From positions 124,001 through 188,000 of the forward strand of contig JAHQIW010000330.1 of the NCBI GenBank assembly GCA_019055375.1: a DNA stretch of 64,000 bases, written 5' to 3'. The stretch comes from Parelaphostrongylus tenuis. Its lineage: Eukaryota > Nematoda > Chromadorea > Rhabditida > Metastrongylidae. Position numbers and translations under genes: made by a program. Positions 47,401-58,049 of this stretch are shown here, piece after piece. Numbering within the stretch: the first letter of the stretch is position 1; the number at the start of each line of letters is the position of its first letter. The notes under the pieces were generated by a model. The model saw only the letters and a program-made list of their open reading frames with translations, was not told the DNA's origin and made no database searches.

Positions 47401-50400
47401 GAAAAGTTTTTACTGTCTATACATGTATGATATTTGTGAAAATAGAAAAATGGCCAGAATGGAAGAAGAAAATGCTATTCACCGTTGCCAATAAAAATTT
47501 TACAAAAGCACCGAGAATAGAAAAAAAAACTAGCTGCCATGTGCAATTTGAATTAATAAAGTAATTGCAAATTTCACTCGACGACGTTCTGCTTTCTTTC
47601 CTGGAAAAAAAATTTACGTCTGTCAGAATTCTGCCGATATTATATCAATATGTTGCATGTCAAAGAGGTTACTCTCTACCTCAAAAAATAGTCCCTATAT
47701 TCTCGTACTTCCAAGCATATTGCAAATAATTCTCACGCTAAGATCATGTGGTAAATCATGAAAATATTTTGCTTCCATTGGCAGAGAAGTGCTTGGTTAT
47801 AGCTTCACCGTGTCACTTGCTTCGACGCTAGCTGAAAAAGTGCTGTGTAGTAGTTTTGTTTGTAAACACCTAGCACTTTCAAAAATAGTGGCTAGGAAAT
47901 AATCACGCCTGGATTAACATCTTCAATCGGATGTTCAATTATAATTGCCTTGATCATTTCCGCTCACCACTCTATCGCCATAAGCCCTACTATTTTTACT
48001 TGCACGTACTTATCCTCTGACATCATCCTTTGACATTATTTTGAGTCTTTAATCTTCTTCATATAGCCGCAATAGCAATATTTGAGGTCCAGCAGCGGAA
48101 ACAACATAAAGTTCCACCTAGTGAGATATTAACCCCAATAATTTCTTTAATATATGTGGCCAACGAGCACAAACACCAGAAAAACGTCAGTGACTTGTTG
48201 TGAACCGTTTATTTACGTTGAAGAGATCTAAATGCTCCTATCGAGTGACTGTTTTCTGAAAAAAAAAATTGAAAACAGAAACTGAACATCTCTTATCCCA
48301 ATTCTCACGAGTTTTTGCGCCGAGACCTGTCACTGTATCAAATCCATATGAATCCAAACATATAACAGAACATTTAAGATCTCAACTAATTCCAGAACTC
48401 TAAGAAATGACGTCTTTTATTTAGGAAAACACCTTTAACCTGATTGATGAACTTGAAAAAACTCTCATCAAACAGAACGTATCGAATTTTATCTCGATCA
48501 GTCAAGATTAGATTCGATTTCACAAAACGATATCACAGTTACATAAGAGCAAAATTAGCACAAAAAACGGAATCGCAGCCCTTTTGCAGAACACAAATGA
48601 AATAATAAAGAATGGCATGTTCCAAAATTTCAATCCATATGATCTGTCGTCAAGTATTGTGCGGATCCCATCATTTTTCATTCGGATATTTGACCTCGTT
48701 CGCCAACCATGAAAATTTTTTGGATCTAGGCTAGCAATGAATGATTTCGTCTTGCCCATAATTGTTTTTGTCATTCACTGATTGCTGAGCGAGTACATTC
48801 TTCTGGGAATGCTGAAATACCTGTAGTAGAGGATTCTCAGGTCTTCACTACATGTACCAAACAGATTTGATCAGAGGAAAACTTTTCCTTGCGGTTGAAC
48901 ATGGCACCAATTTACCGAAGCAGTCGGAGAGTCATTTGATCCGCAGCGGCATCGAACCATGCGTGGTATGTCAGGCATTGCAGAACACTGCGTTGAGCGT
49001 ACTATTCGAATCGAATTTCAGAGTGAGAACATGTGTCCCAGCCGCAGTTTCAGCTGCGGCATTGTGTTTTTCCCACCGAACAGACTAAGCCTATGATAAT
49101 CGCGTAACATCTTGAAATCGCCGAACACTTTATTGACACTGGCGACCGATGCGATGCAAATGCGATTCGAAGATGAGCAAATATGAAATACCACAATGAT
49201 GTCAACGCTTACAATTGCAACAGATCACGTGCTTTATGTCTCACTTGATGATGCCGACAAAAAACAAAGAGCTGCTAGGTAAACTCTGAGGAGAAAAAAC
49301 AACTGATAGGGAATACTCGATTCTGATATGATTTTCAGGGCATCCAGTATAAATGCTACCATATCATACAAGAGTAATCTTCGCAGTTTCATCCAGTGAA
49401 TGGATAAAACGTTGGTTTGAGTGGTAGTCATCAATACTTAGTCATATTCCAATAGGAATCGCTTGAACAGGATATGGCTTGCATTCGTTTCTACATATCA
49501 GAAAGTAACAACATCTTCATGAAGTATGTCACCAAAGAAGCTGAATGAATCTAGTGGACTTTCTGTCAGAACGAACCACGATAACGACAATATTCACGCA
49601 GATTCACATTCTCAAATAACACATAAGGTAGATACACTTCAATCTGCTACAAAGAGTTAGACTGTACGAGTCACACTGCGCTAATTTGCTACACTATCAC
49701 GAAAGTGGAGAACGACTTAAGCATTTGAATAGCAATGACGAATTTTTGACAACGAATCAGATAAAATTTGAGCATCAACTCCACAAAAACCACATAGGCT
49801 GGAAACATCGTTTTTAAAAGCGCAGAATATTTGAGGATAGATTGGCTTGTTCCATGATTTTGCTCGTACTATTGTTCTATTTAGTTTTTATTGCGTTTCA
49901 AATCGGTTTACTCCCAAAAGAGTGTGATATGATGGAATCTGGTAGCTTTAGCCATCACACCGTAGCACCAGCGCTCGCCATTCAAATGAAATGGGCTACC
50001 GCAAATTGATATCTCGACGGATATCTCATGCGTCGACCGACCACCTCACATTGCTAAGTCGGCTCGCCACATTTTGGAGAAACTGAACCGGATCACGGTG
50101 CCACATCCACCTCATAGTCATGATATTGCTTCGCATTATCATCTCTTCCGCACTCTGGAGCAGCATATGCGGAAGACAAAAATTTGAAGACATCAACCAG
50201 CTCAAAATACCTCACCGACTTCTCTGGTCGACGAATTCTGAGAAGGCATCTAATCTTTGCCCAGAAAATAGTTGCATATGTACATAATTATGATGTGATT
50301 ATATTGCTGATCACACAATCTTTTGAACAAATAACAATTGAATTAACAAATGTGTCGAACTGCGAGAGAAGTTATAGGACAATCCAATAACAACGAAACT

Positions 50401-52967
50401 TTCTCAAAGTCTACTACTGATGAAACCTCAGGTTCCTAAATTGGCAAATATGTTGACATTGATATGGTTTTGAAAAATTTTGCTAGGCGACAAGTAGGAC
50501 GATGAAAAGAAGAGTAAACAAAAAGTGAGAAAATTAACATAGTCAACGCGATTTTCTGCAACAGGGCGAGGTTCGACGACGATTTTCTTATATTAGCAAT
50601 TGATAACTTGTCTTGAGACCAATTGTCAATCAAATTTTGAATAATGTGAATGTATAATTGCCGATTTTATCATTTAATAGAGTGATGAATACGATGAAAA
50701 TGAAGAACAGGATGAGCATGAAAGGCATGGTGAGATCTCTTAACTTTTTGTTATTTTAGGTAGAGTATGGTAGCTTTGAATTCGGGAGGAACCACAGACG
50801 CACAAAACAATAAGGAATATTTTGGTTCATACAAGGTTTGTGGTAATCATATTAAATTCTTGAGCATCACTTGTTCAAAAAATCCCTTAGAAAGAGGTGT
50901 TTTAATTAACATCTCTAATGTTCTATAAGCCTACATGTGCGAGATCTAGTGAAAGTTCATAGACATGATTTTAGTATAGATCATGAATAACAAAAAACAC
51001 ACCGCTCTTTTACATCGCTGACGTAAACAACGAGAGGAACGTAGAGAAAAGCACGCTTAGGTTTTTTTTGGTAATTACGCAATTTACACTACTTGTGAAC
51101 AACAGAGGAGAGAAAACAGCTAATGTGGTTGGTATATACACTTTCTTAACTTTTGAATAAAAAAAATCCTTTGGTTACGAAAAAAAAAGAAGGGCAAGTT
51201 TGCCTTGTTCATACAAAAAGTATGAAAGACATTGCACAACCAAAGTTTAAAAGAAGCTCTCGGTGTTGATCAATCCCTCAGAAAAGCGCTATGCATTCAA
51301 CTTCATTAAGCATCGCTAGAGATGACTGAAGGCATACCTGACCTTTGCAAAGGCTCGCGACAGCCTATCACTGTATCAAGTTGGTGGTTTTATCTCAGAC
51401 AAGTCAAATCTGGTCTCAATTTGCCATGCCGAAGGGACAGAATACTTAATGGGCCGGGATGTTCGATCGATCAACGACCACACGTGTGCTGCAGGGTACC
51501 TCCAGCCACTCGGCCACACGTGTTCTTGCAACCAAGTAACTTAGGGAAAATTTTAGAGAAATTCTGATCGTATCAGTCAATGAAGCGCTGCGGTTAAAGG
51601 TGTCCTGCAACACAGTGGTCGCTGGTTTGATCCTGCTACCCAGGTTCAAAGAGCTTTCATCACTCCAGAATCGGCAATTTAGTATCAGACTAGCAGCACT
51701 GACTCCACACCCCGATAGGTTAATCGTTGTAAAGGCCATACGTGCTCTCAAGCAACTCTGAACATGCTTATTGAAGTCGAATGCATATGGCATACCTCAA
51801 GTATTGATCAGCGCCGAGAATTCTACCCTTTATACTTTATTATTAGTCGGAAACTAGTAACCTGATAGAGATGTAACCCTACAACAAAAATACTTTAGGA
51901 TAATTGTCAGAACTGGATGTTCTACTCAGAGATGAAGAAAGGAGATTACAAGGTACTGGAACTAGTCAGATTACCACAAAGTCACGTACCATTTTCGGTA
52001 GGTGGTGTAACGCAACAGCACAGACTTTGCATAAATCGACCCCATCGTGGTTTTTGTCGAGCAGATCGCTTTTCGGCTAAAACAATCGATTTAATAGAGT
52101 CCATAACAATCACATTACTGTGAATCACATTCACTCTCGCCACAGTCCCGTTCTCACTCACTCTCTTCCGCTGAGGATATGAATTTTTTATGAGACTTGT
52201 TTGAAGCGGGAAATCTTTGAACGCATATGTAGCTGATATTAAGCGAATGCTACTGTTACTTCATTGATACAGCTAACATTATCGACATAATCAATGTTAT
52301 TTAGGGCATTTTATCATAAATATCACGACTATTTGGTAGGAATGATTTCCATCAAATAATTTCCCAGAATTCCCTGAATTTCTTGGTTCGACCCTTCCAA
52401 AATTATACGAATGTCTAATATGTCAATTCTAATATAATAGAACTCGTCAACAATCGACAGGTCTCTTTCAGCTAAAAGGATTCTCAGACGCTGTGACTCC
52501 GTAATCTAAATATTTTCTGGACTAAAATTCATCAAGGTCTAAACGCTCTTGAGCTATTAGTAACACAGTCATGATCGATCAAAATGTCAGAAGATTACTA
52601 AGGTGTGATTAGGAAATACACAGAATAGTCACTATTACTAAACCAAATAAATTTATCTAATATGGACAAAATGACAATTTTAAACGAATCTACACTCTCA
52701 TCTCACGGTATCCACCCCATTCCCCCCCACCCAAGCTTGAAACGAGTTCGACATTTTCATTCACAAAATTTTTCATAAAAACCACAGTCGAGAAATATAG
52801 TCCCACTTTGAGTACACTATCAAATTCGCCAATAATCAGAATTAAATATTAAATGGCTGGCTAAGGGAAACAAAGGCGATTATTTGCTATGACGAGCAAC
52901 TCTTCATCATCAAATAATCGATCATACTATAGAAAACGACGTATTTGCGAGACAAAAAGTCCTAAGG

Positions 52968-53004
<37 letters not shown>

Positions 53005-53613
53005 ATATATGCAATATCCCAAACGAAAGAGCTAGTACGCTTAAACCTCTCTGATCAATAGAAACCTACCACTCGAAGGAATAATTGATGGGAATGTTCT
53101 CAGTTCTTTGAGTGGATCCGTTTGCACAGACCATATCAACGGCTGAGGCCGTTTAAGGCCGTAGGCAGCGTCACTTCGGGAATTCAGATTACCGTTTGCG
53201 ATGGCGATGGTGGTGCTCATCGTACCCGTCGGTTTTTGATTCGTTGTTGAAGTTGGGACGTTGTGATAAATCGCTTGTGATATAGTGGTCACTTGAGCTC
53301 GTGGCTTATTCTGTGCTGGTTGTGGAGGAATTTGAAGCGGAAATGGTGCAGGTCGTTGTCCATTGCGCCAGGAGGGCGGTTTCTCTTGCGTGTACATACT
53401 TTCCATACCATAGTAGGGATTCGCTGGGGAATTCCAAAAATATGTCACACCTCGCTGATCGGCGGAATTCTTCCAATATTCCAAGCTGTTCTTTGATCCA
53501 AGCGGTTGTCGAAATTGAGGAGGAGTTGGTGGTGCTGATGGTAGTGACTGTTTTACGCCGTTCGTTGTAGCAAAACGCCGTCGCGAATTATCCACTGAAT
53601 TGCAAAGTGTCAT
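32253..53613 (-). CDS. scpl-1: SCP/CTDSP-family small CTD phosphatase (scpl-1-like), whole gene, 8 exons
   Basis: This is the gene-level entry. The coding exons, in order of transcription, are 53613-53070, 46082-45937, 35407-35213, 35005-34901, 33848-33699, 32769-32671, 32592-32506 and 32405-32253. They total 1479 bp, giving 492 residues plus TAA, and every junction keeps the frame. The family removes phosphate from Ser5 of the RNA polymerase II CTD heptad and from other nuclear phosphoproteins, through an aspartyl-phosphate intermediate in a HAD fold. I see the catalytic DLDETLVH at about residues 319-326, an almost vertebrate-identical block ([18 protein letters not shown]), [22 protein letters not shown] and IDNSPASY, so the enzyme should be active. 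The N-terminal 230 residues are Pro/Gln/Ser/Thr-rich and probably disordered, much longer than the vertebrate N-terminus. I do not see the Cys-rich FCC segment found in vertebrate SCPs. Introns 1 and 2 are large and full of repeats. The symbol is assigned by recognised similarity, not by a search. Confidence 0.88.
32506..32592 (-). CDS. scpl-1: scpl-1-like exon 7 (DNSPASY motif)
   Basis: The exon has 29 codons between TTTTTCAG and [29 protein letters not shown] then SYAFHPENA carries the conserved Lys of the K-LGRDL segment and the DN pair that co-ordinates Mg2+ in HAD phosphatases. The intron that follows is only 100 bp and is open in the same frame for some distance, so a naive translation reads through it. 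Confidence 0.95.
32671..32769 (-). CDS. scpl-1: scpl-1-like exon 6 (catalytic domain)
   Basis: The exon has 33 codons between TTTCTCAG and AAG/GTAATA, phase 0. The peptide [20 protein letters not shown] then [13 protein letters not shown] matches the family block [12 protein letters not shown]...RESCVFHRGNYVKDL. This part forms the helix and strand after the insertion loop that receives the CTD peptide. Confidence 0.95.
33699..33848 (-). CDS. scpl-1: scpl-1-like exon 5 (catalytic domain)
   Basis: Exactly 50 codons lie between ATTTCAG and a GTAAAT donor, phase 0 at both ends. The block from [20 protein letters not shown] through [20 protein letters not shown] to [10 protein letters not shown] is close to identical to vertebrate CTDSP1/2/L. 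It contains the core beta strands and the Thr of the FTAS motif, which is the second conserved HAD motif binding the phosphate. Confidence 0.95.
34455..34645 (-). mobile_element. SINE family 2, in intron 4 of the phosphatase gene
   Basis: The reverse strand has a GAGTGGTTGTGATATTCGTC head and CTCCGGCAGTCAACAACAAG. The 3' half is eroded. It is in the same orientation as the host gene. Confidence 0.6.
34901..35005 (-). CDS. scpl-1: scpl-1-like exon 4 (catalytic DLDETLVH)
   Basis: The exon encodes [19 protein letters not shown] followed by [11 protein letters not shown]. The DxDxT motif supplies the nucleophilic Asp and the general acid/base Asp of the HAD phosphatases. The upstream [13 protein letters not shown] matches the YLLPEAKAQDSDK-like segment of vertebrate SCPs. 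The donor is AAA/GTAAAT. The acceptor is the less certain end: TTTTGAG places it at 35005 with phase 0, but a short shift is possible. Confidence 0.88.
35213..35407 (-). CDS. scpl-1: scpl-1-like exon 3 (candidate, 65 residues)
   Basis: A GGTTTCAG acceptor and an AAG/GTTTGT donor bound exactly 65 codons, phase 0 at both ends, so the exon can be included or skipped without breaking frame. The peptide is basic and charged ([20 protein letters not shown], then [20 protein letters not shown]) and looks like coding sequence rather than translated intron. It sits where vertebrate SCPs carry the Cys-rich membrane-anchor segment, but has only one Cys, near its end. I do not recognise it from other family members. 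It could be a lineage-specific or alternative exon, or a false positive. Confidence 0.5.
38299..38335 (+). ncRNA. Hammerhead ribozyme-like motif, complete
   Basis: The plus strand reads GGCU, CUGAAGA (38303-38309), stem II GGC/GCC with a 7-nt loop and a U-C mismatch at its base, GAAA (38324-38327), CGUA, then AGCC. AGCC pairs perfectly with GGCU as stem I. ACGU forms the minimal stem III and GUA is the cleavage triplet. It lies antisense inside intron 2 of the phosphatase gene. Related copies: 25.2 and 27.7 kb. Confidence 0.5.
39045..39320 (-). mobile_element. SINE family 1
   Basis: The reverse strand head GTGTAGCACACTGGTTAGAG and CTGCAACACACACGTGATCA lead to the family 3' motif GAATGCATGCCGCATACC. 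The 94-codon frame on this strand is repeat translation. Confidence 0.6.
42350..42480. mobile_element. Short inverted-repeat element, probably family 4
   Basis: AATGTTGAGTGGTATGTGAA and the inverted complement near 42460-42480 (AATGCTGAGTGGTATGCAAT) flank a diverged tRNA-like centre. The overlapping 110-codon frame is not supported as a gene. Confidence 0.45.
42858..43110 (+). mobile_element. tRNA-derived SINE, family 2, best copy
   Basis: GAGCCGTGGCCGAGTGGCTG is a perfect tRNA Leu/Ser-type A-box region. It is followed by CTCCGGCAGTCAGCAACAAC, CTATCCTCGAGATTGC and GGATCTGCACAGTGA, with tail AATTAAATAAAATAC. Overlapping frames on both strands are repeat translation. Confidence 0.75.
43111..43291. 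repeat. Near-perfect palindrome, ~75 bp arms, 27 bp loop
   Basis: The arms 43111-43186 and 43214-43291 are inverted complements with only a few differences (for example TTTATTAAGACCACGCTCAA and CATTATTATTTGAGCCAACA in both). The transcript of the host intron would fold into a long hairpin here. Confidence 0.9.
43260..43590 (+). mobile_element. Hammerhead-bearing dispersed repeat, copy 2
   Basis: It shares GCAATCGAGTGCGAAAAACA, CTCTGTGTTAGGTGAAAATT and the hammerhead-like motif with the minus-strand copy at 25985-26300. Its 5' part is the right arm of the palindrome, and another piece of that arm (TGGCTCAAATAATAACGAAA) recurs at 43544, so the repeat may be one unit of a rearranged tandem array. 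Confidence 0.55.
43467..43509 (+). ncRNA. Hammerhead-like motif with G5-to-A change
   Basis: The order is GCCCGG, CUAAUGA (43473-43479, canonical CUGAUGA with one change), stem II GUC/GAC, GAAA (43492-43495), stem III ACAC/GUGU, cleavage triplet GUC, then UCGGGC pairing with GCCCGG over six positions. All helices are intact; the G-to-A change in the CUGA box is expected to abolish cleavage. It is homologous to the motif at 26029-26069. Confidence 0.5.
43595..44205 (-). pseudogene. Mariner transposase pseudogene, C-terminal two thirds
   Basis: Minus-strand frames give [18 protein letters not shown] (second HTH), then [20 protein letters not shown] and YNPDSA. Frameshifted relics of the C-terminus follow ([20 protein letters not shown]). 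These match the mariner patterns DNARPH.A..T...L, YSPDLAPSDY and GI..LP.RW..VID.NG. The first catalytic Asp of the (H)DNARPH box reads N. There are several frameshifts and an internal deletion. It lies in intron 2 of the phosphatase gene, same strand. Confidence 0.7.
44820..44935 (+). mobile_element. tRNA-like element, family 4
   Basis: TTAGTGCAGTGGCTAGTATG (A-box-like) and GAGGTTCAAGTTCGCG (B-box-like) are separated by a duplicated GGTTCGACTTG segment. It is not a functional tRNA. Confidence 0.4.
45937..46082 (-). CDS. scpl-1: scpl-1-like exon 2 (ITQV motif)
   Basis: A TTTTTCAG acceptor opens this exon in phase 1 and a GTGAGA donor closes it in phase 0. It encodes [20 protein letters not shown] followed by an Asn/Ser/Thr-rich stretch. 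The LLITQVQK segment matches the position and wording of the conserved ITQI/ITQV motif at the N-terminus of animal SCP phosphatases, which is the main reason to place the exon in this gene. It lies 7 kb from exon 1 and 10.5 kb from exon 3. Confidence 0.75.
49930..50285 (+). pseudogene. Mariner transposase pseudogene fragment
   Basis: The plus-strand frame around 50030-50190 gives [20 protein letters not shown] followed by [20 protein letters not shown]. This corresponds to mariner (DN)ARPH.A......L.........HPPYSPDLAPSDYHLF. The Asp of DNARPH is lost, and the PDLAP and SDYHLF boxes are altered. A short upstream relic ([10 protein letters not shown]) adjoins after a deletion. It sits in intron 1, antisense to the gene. 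Confidence 0.75.
51255..51535 (-). mobile_element. SINE family 1, left member of an inverted pair
   Basis: The reverse strand runs from a TGGCCGAGTGG head with CCCTGCAGCACACGTGTGGT to the 3' motif GAATGCATAGCGC...ATCAACACCGAGAGC. Confidence 0.65.
51575..51830 (+). mobile_element. SINE family 1, right member of an inverted pair
   Basis: The plus strand has GCGCTGCGGTTAAAGGTGTC, CTGCAACACAGTGGTCG, GTTTGATCCTGCTACCC, and ends with GAATGCATATGGCATACCTC and ATCAGCGCCGAGAATT. About 40 bp separate it from the left member. Confidence 0.65.
52968..53010. repeat. (AT)n microsatellite
   Basis: About 20 TA/AT units with one interruption, just 60 bp inside intron 1 from the exon 1 donor. Confidence 0.95.
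53070..53613 (-). CDS. scpl-1: scpl-1-like exon 1 (start codon, disordered N-terminus)
   Basis: The exon opens with ATG at 53613, the first ATG after an in-frame TGA just upstream near 53700. It runs 181 codons plus one base to a GTAGGT donor. The peptide begins [10 protein letters not shown] and is rich in Pro, Gln, Asn, Ser and Thr (for example [10 protein letters not shown] and [10 protein letters not shown]), so it is probably disordered. It is clearly higher in GC than its surroundings, as expected of coding sequence. The split codon (G at the end of this exon, AT at the start of the next) joins SS to DKLAAPRH in frame, which supports the link. A spliced leader could be added upstream; the GAGCAG acceptor-like site near 53650 is a candidate. 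Other isoforms could start further 3', so this may be one of several first exons. Confidence 0.72.
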
Positions 53614-54250
53614 TTGTTGATAATAGTGTGGTATGGCAGAATTAAAGCAAATAAACTGCTCAAAAGCAGCGGGAAAAAAGTAAGCTCGAGTGTGACCTCA
53701 GTGTAGCGCAGTCACTAAAGCGGGGCGCGCTTTCTCCAGAAGTGAACTTGCTGTGCAAACAGATCAACCGGTAGTTGTAAGTGTAAGTGTACGTGGGCGT
53801 GTATGAGAGGTTGGCGCAATCGTAAGTGCTTTTATGGCAGGTCAATAACAACTGATAATCGATTTGTGATAAGTGGATTAGCAGGAATACAGGTGATTTT
53901 TTGGGACGAGATCGATTGATGCCGACAACAGACGAGAACAGAATTGGTGGTGATCGGTCGGCGATTGCCGCAAGTGCAACGGAAGTGGTGGAGCGAGGCT
54001 CTCTGGAATGGATTAGCTAAGAACGATACTGATATCGAAAAGACATTGACATGTGCTGAACAAACAGAAGAGAAAGCGAGGCCAGCTGACTAGCCGAGGA
54101 GCCGCTGAGAAGACCATGACTCAACTCTTGGCTTCTTTTGCGACGAAAACAGCTGGCCGACATGAATTACATTTGACAAGTAGGCAAGAATAACACCGCA
54201 CAAGTCACGGAAAATCGCGACGGAGTAAGCATTTCAGTTCACTAAGAATG
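53614..54250 (-). promoter_or_regulatory. 5' flank of the phosphatase gene
   Basis: This is a GC-richer stretch upstream of the start codon. No TATA box or clear initiator was identified. A GAGCAG site near 53650 is a possible trans-splice acceptor. The limits are arbitrary. Confidence 0.25.
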
Positions 54251-54829
54251 ACCAATTATTCATAGGAGGCGTCAGCAAAACCAAATCTGACTAGAATACT
54301 TTCAGAAGAGTAGCATTATGATTGAGATACTACTTCATTTACAACAAAGAACGTCATGTTTCGAATCCAACAAAAACATGACTCTCTAGAAGTTAGATAA
54401 AAGCATAAAGTCGACAAGTATGTTGGACACATGAAGTGTTAGAGTCACTTGCCAAGCTATATGTCGTATCGAACCAGTTTTAAGTTACGCGCAATTTTAC
54501 TGAAAACGCAAGTAAGACATTACTCAGGATTTGAAAAAAAATTGATCCCGTTGAACGAAAGAATATATTGCGCTGCAGAGATATCACCGCGAGAAATATG
54601 ATTTTTTAGCAAAATTGTATCCGCCACTTCCATACAAAATGGATTCGATGAAATTCAAACATAACGAGACCTAACAGGAATTTTAGATGACAATCGCTAA
54701 CAAAGTAAAAACCTTGACGATCGATAGTAAAATAAGAGTATCCAAATGCAAAGATGTTTTGCATTGTATTGCTTCAAGGAAATATTTTGTCGGTGTGGTC
54801 ACTTACACATACGTGAATATATAGGAAAT

Positions 54830-54955
54830 TTACATATACATATTTACTTAGATTTACGCATACATATATGCACATGTATATATATATATATACATATATA
54901 TGTATATATATACGAGTACATGTGTATACATATGTATATACATATACAAAAGATT
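54830..54955. repeat. TA/CATA-rich low-complexity repeat
   Basis: Runs of TATATA with ATGTATACATA interruptions. The 76-codon frame (rich in Tyr, Ile and His) is an artefact of the repeat. Confidence 0.9.
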
Positions 54956-54959
54956 TTTG

Positions 54960-57900
54960 AGATAGTTCTAATATAATGCTAAAAGATGGTTTGCATTAAA
55001 ACCGCGATCAGATTCACGGACCCTCGTCTCAAGGGAACCAAGCCGTCTATTTTTCCGCAGGTCAGCAAATCGGTGTCTGCAAGGATAAGAACATTGACTT
55101 GATACAGTCGAAATTCCGCAAAAAAAAATGATTGTGTAACCAGGTAATGTGATCGAATCATCTCTATGTTGGGGTGCAATACACGGTGCATCACTAAGAG
55201 CTTGCTCAGCGGAGAAAACGCTTTATCATTTGTCATTTACATTTTTCAGTCGGCATGAGAAGATTCATCAAAACAAAAAAGATTTGATGGGAAATTTTGC
55301 AGTGAACAAGAATGACACGGCTGTGTTATCAATAAGTAGCATTTATAAAGGATTGTCTGGAAGTGTATACGCTGCCTTTGCTACTAGGCTACTCATGATT
55401 CGAACATGACAGACCCACTTGCCTGGGCTTGCACATATCACAGGGAAAACACTTGAGTTCAGAAGATGGATTTGATAAGATGAACGAAGATGTCGTGAGA
55501 ACACGGAGGACATCTCCATCAGTAGAAGACGACCGACTATTGAAGGCTAATACAGATAGGGAATGATACGAAGTGAAGGTGAACGTCTGGGAAAGAGTAT
55601 GACGAGTACATATCGACTCAACATCGTTGCAATAAGATTTCTACGGACAGCTTATAGTCAGTGTATAGCGGTGAATCATTATGAAACAAAAGAAAACTTT
55701 GTGATGAAGAACAAGTCAGAGAATTCCTATGTTTATTTGAAAATAAAATGCGCTGTTAGAAGAATGTAATGAGAGATTCACCCACTTGTTAAATTACTTC
55801 TACGGAAAAGCAACTAAGATGCCTGATTTGGATAAAAATAGGACAATCAATAAAGCCCCTTTACAGTAACCTTGAAAATTTCACGAAAAGATGGCAACCG
55901 TGTAGCTTCTGGATCATTTGAATGATGAAGGGAAGAAATATTTAATAACATAAAAAAAATGTACGACCTTTCACGGCCAGTGAAAACCGGAACAGAAAGG
56001 GAATCTAAACGAAGTCGTTAATGTATAAGACTATAGGATTGAAATCTGATTAGAATGATCTTAGTGAGAAAAACAACTCGTCTTCTGAGTCACTTGCAGA
56101 ATCGTTTAAGAAATTTCAGGAAGCGCAACGAAGACGACCTCAATTGCAACTTGGTGAATGCGAAATGGTATGGTTAGAAACGTGGTGGTGCAGGCGTAAT
56201 GAGAGTGCTCTGGGCTTCAATCCCCGTTTAGGGAACGACGCGATCACGTCACGGAACTGGTTCCTATTCACCAGGATTGACTAGCAATTCTTAAACTTGT
56301 AATCGGGGATTACAAACAAGTTTAGAGAGCTATAAGCTGCCATATTCATCAGATGTATATCGACAACTTCAGAACAACTGCTGGCAACCCAGTCGAGCCT
56401 GTCATAAAATGTTATAGCATAGCCAGCATATTTAACATTGATGACTGGTTGCAAATGTACTTTTAATCAAAGCAGAAAAGTAAAAATTGTTATTTTATTA
56501 AGAATGTCGTGGAGTGCTCGTCGAGTCGATTCCCTGCAGTCTTGCGGTAGCTGGACTATTACCACTTGGGTTTCCCGGATGAACTGCCCCCAGACAACTC
56601 TGACACAGATTTCTTGAGAGTTTCAATAAGCCCGAAACAGGGTTAAGCCAGCACTGCGGTCATGAACATGATTGCTACTATTACGCTACTCGCCCTCCGC
56701 AGTTTTTTTTTATTTATCTCCTCATTTCTATCACTAATATTTCATGAAAGAAAGCAGAGGACTTAGTGGAATTGATCAAAACATGCAACAAAAAGTGCAT
56801 TTCAGCAGTTTTCATCTCTTTCAATCTCCTTATTAACGAATTTGTTCCTAGAACGACCCCCACTTGCCGAGTTCATCATAATAGATTCGTCTTCTCTTTA
56901 TCAACATCTTTTCTTTAGTGAAGAAACACCTTCAAAAAATTGTGAATGTTGAAGCCACTGAAAGAATAAGGAATAGAGACCTTTTGATACACTGACTTCT
57001 TACGGAAATTGTGGATGAACAACTGATGAAATCACCCTCACAATAATAAGTTCTCTTCGCTACTAGAAGAAAAAAAACAAAAAGAAATCTACACAAAAAG
57101 CTGGCGAAATAAGCATTCTGATAACTAGATGAGGGCATGTAAAGCTCAATAGCTACAGATGCAATGCAACAAGCAGGTGGTTTGCACTCTCGCGGGCGGT
57201 AGTGTGCTTTGAGCCAAACAGGCCCACATTTTTCCTGAGCTAGGAACTTCGTACCAGGCGTCTCAGCAATCCACAAAAGCTGGCAGGTGACCGGGATGAT
57301 TATTTAAGAACGTTATAGCACTATTATTCTCAAGTTCCAAGATGATCAAATCGACCACTGTTGAACATTTCGTAAAGAAACTAAAGATCTTCCAGGTGAC
57401 ATCCGATTCCAGAAGCTAATTCAAAGGCCCATGAGTAACACGGCTGCGAGAAAAAGAACTGAATGCAAGAACTGTTGACGGTGAATATGGCGATAGATGA
57501 TGACTTAAATGTCGTCTCTCAGGTTCTGTCAAAGAACGATGGCAGTATAACGCTGTCCATAAGGGGTACAGTATTTATTAAATCCATTTTCTTATATTCT
57601 ATGATATATCCATTAACTTACGAATGTTTGAAACCGTGGAACTAATTTAGAAGATCTATGATTCTTAATGGAATACGATGGTTATAAAGCTATCAAGCCT
57701 GTAATTGAGTGTGCATTATGAATCTAATATAGAGCGCACTTATTCTCAAATATTGAAGCGCGTTTGAGTACGAAAAGCTTTACATCTTAGAAAATTTAGA
57801 TAAATGTAGAGCGCTAGCGATAGTAAACTATAGTGCTCCGGTTTTCTCTTTGCTGAACGGCTAAGCTTCAACTCAATTAGTTTCACAAACTGAAGGTGCT
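54960..57900. other. No gene recognised
   Basis: Frames of 60-114 codons (for example 56932-57276 on the minus strand) carry no recognisable domain and no splice-bounded structure. A possible tRNA-like fragment lies near 56175-56265. Confidence 0.4.
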
Positions 57901-58049
57901 AGATACAAGCGCAACGGAACACGGCCACTTCAAAGCAAATGATGTTGACGACAAAAATATAGCCAAAGCGCATGTCAAAGATGAAATGGGCGCTATATGT
58001 CCAAAGATCATAACAACTAGTGGGACACTGGCGTCATAAAATGAGAGAA

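Larger units (their letters stand above)
46083..53069 (-). other. Large intron 1 of the scpl-1-like gene
   Basis: This 7 kb intron holds a plus-strand mariner fragment at about 50 kb, two SINE copies in inverted orientation at 51.25-51.83 kb, and an AT dinucleotide run just before exon 1. Between 46.1 and 49.9 kb I see only AT-rich unique-looking sequence. It could hide alternative first exons, for which I have no direct evidence. Confidence 0.5.

Noticed and set aside
50416..50432. CTGATGAAACC as a hammerhead core
   Set aside because: No stem II between CUGAUGA and a GAAA box, and no stem I pairing.
54746..54976. 76-codon frame rich in Tyr/Ile/His
   Set aside because: Translation of a TA-rich low-complexity repeat.
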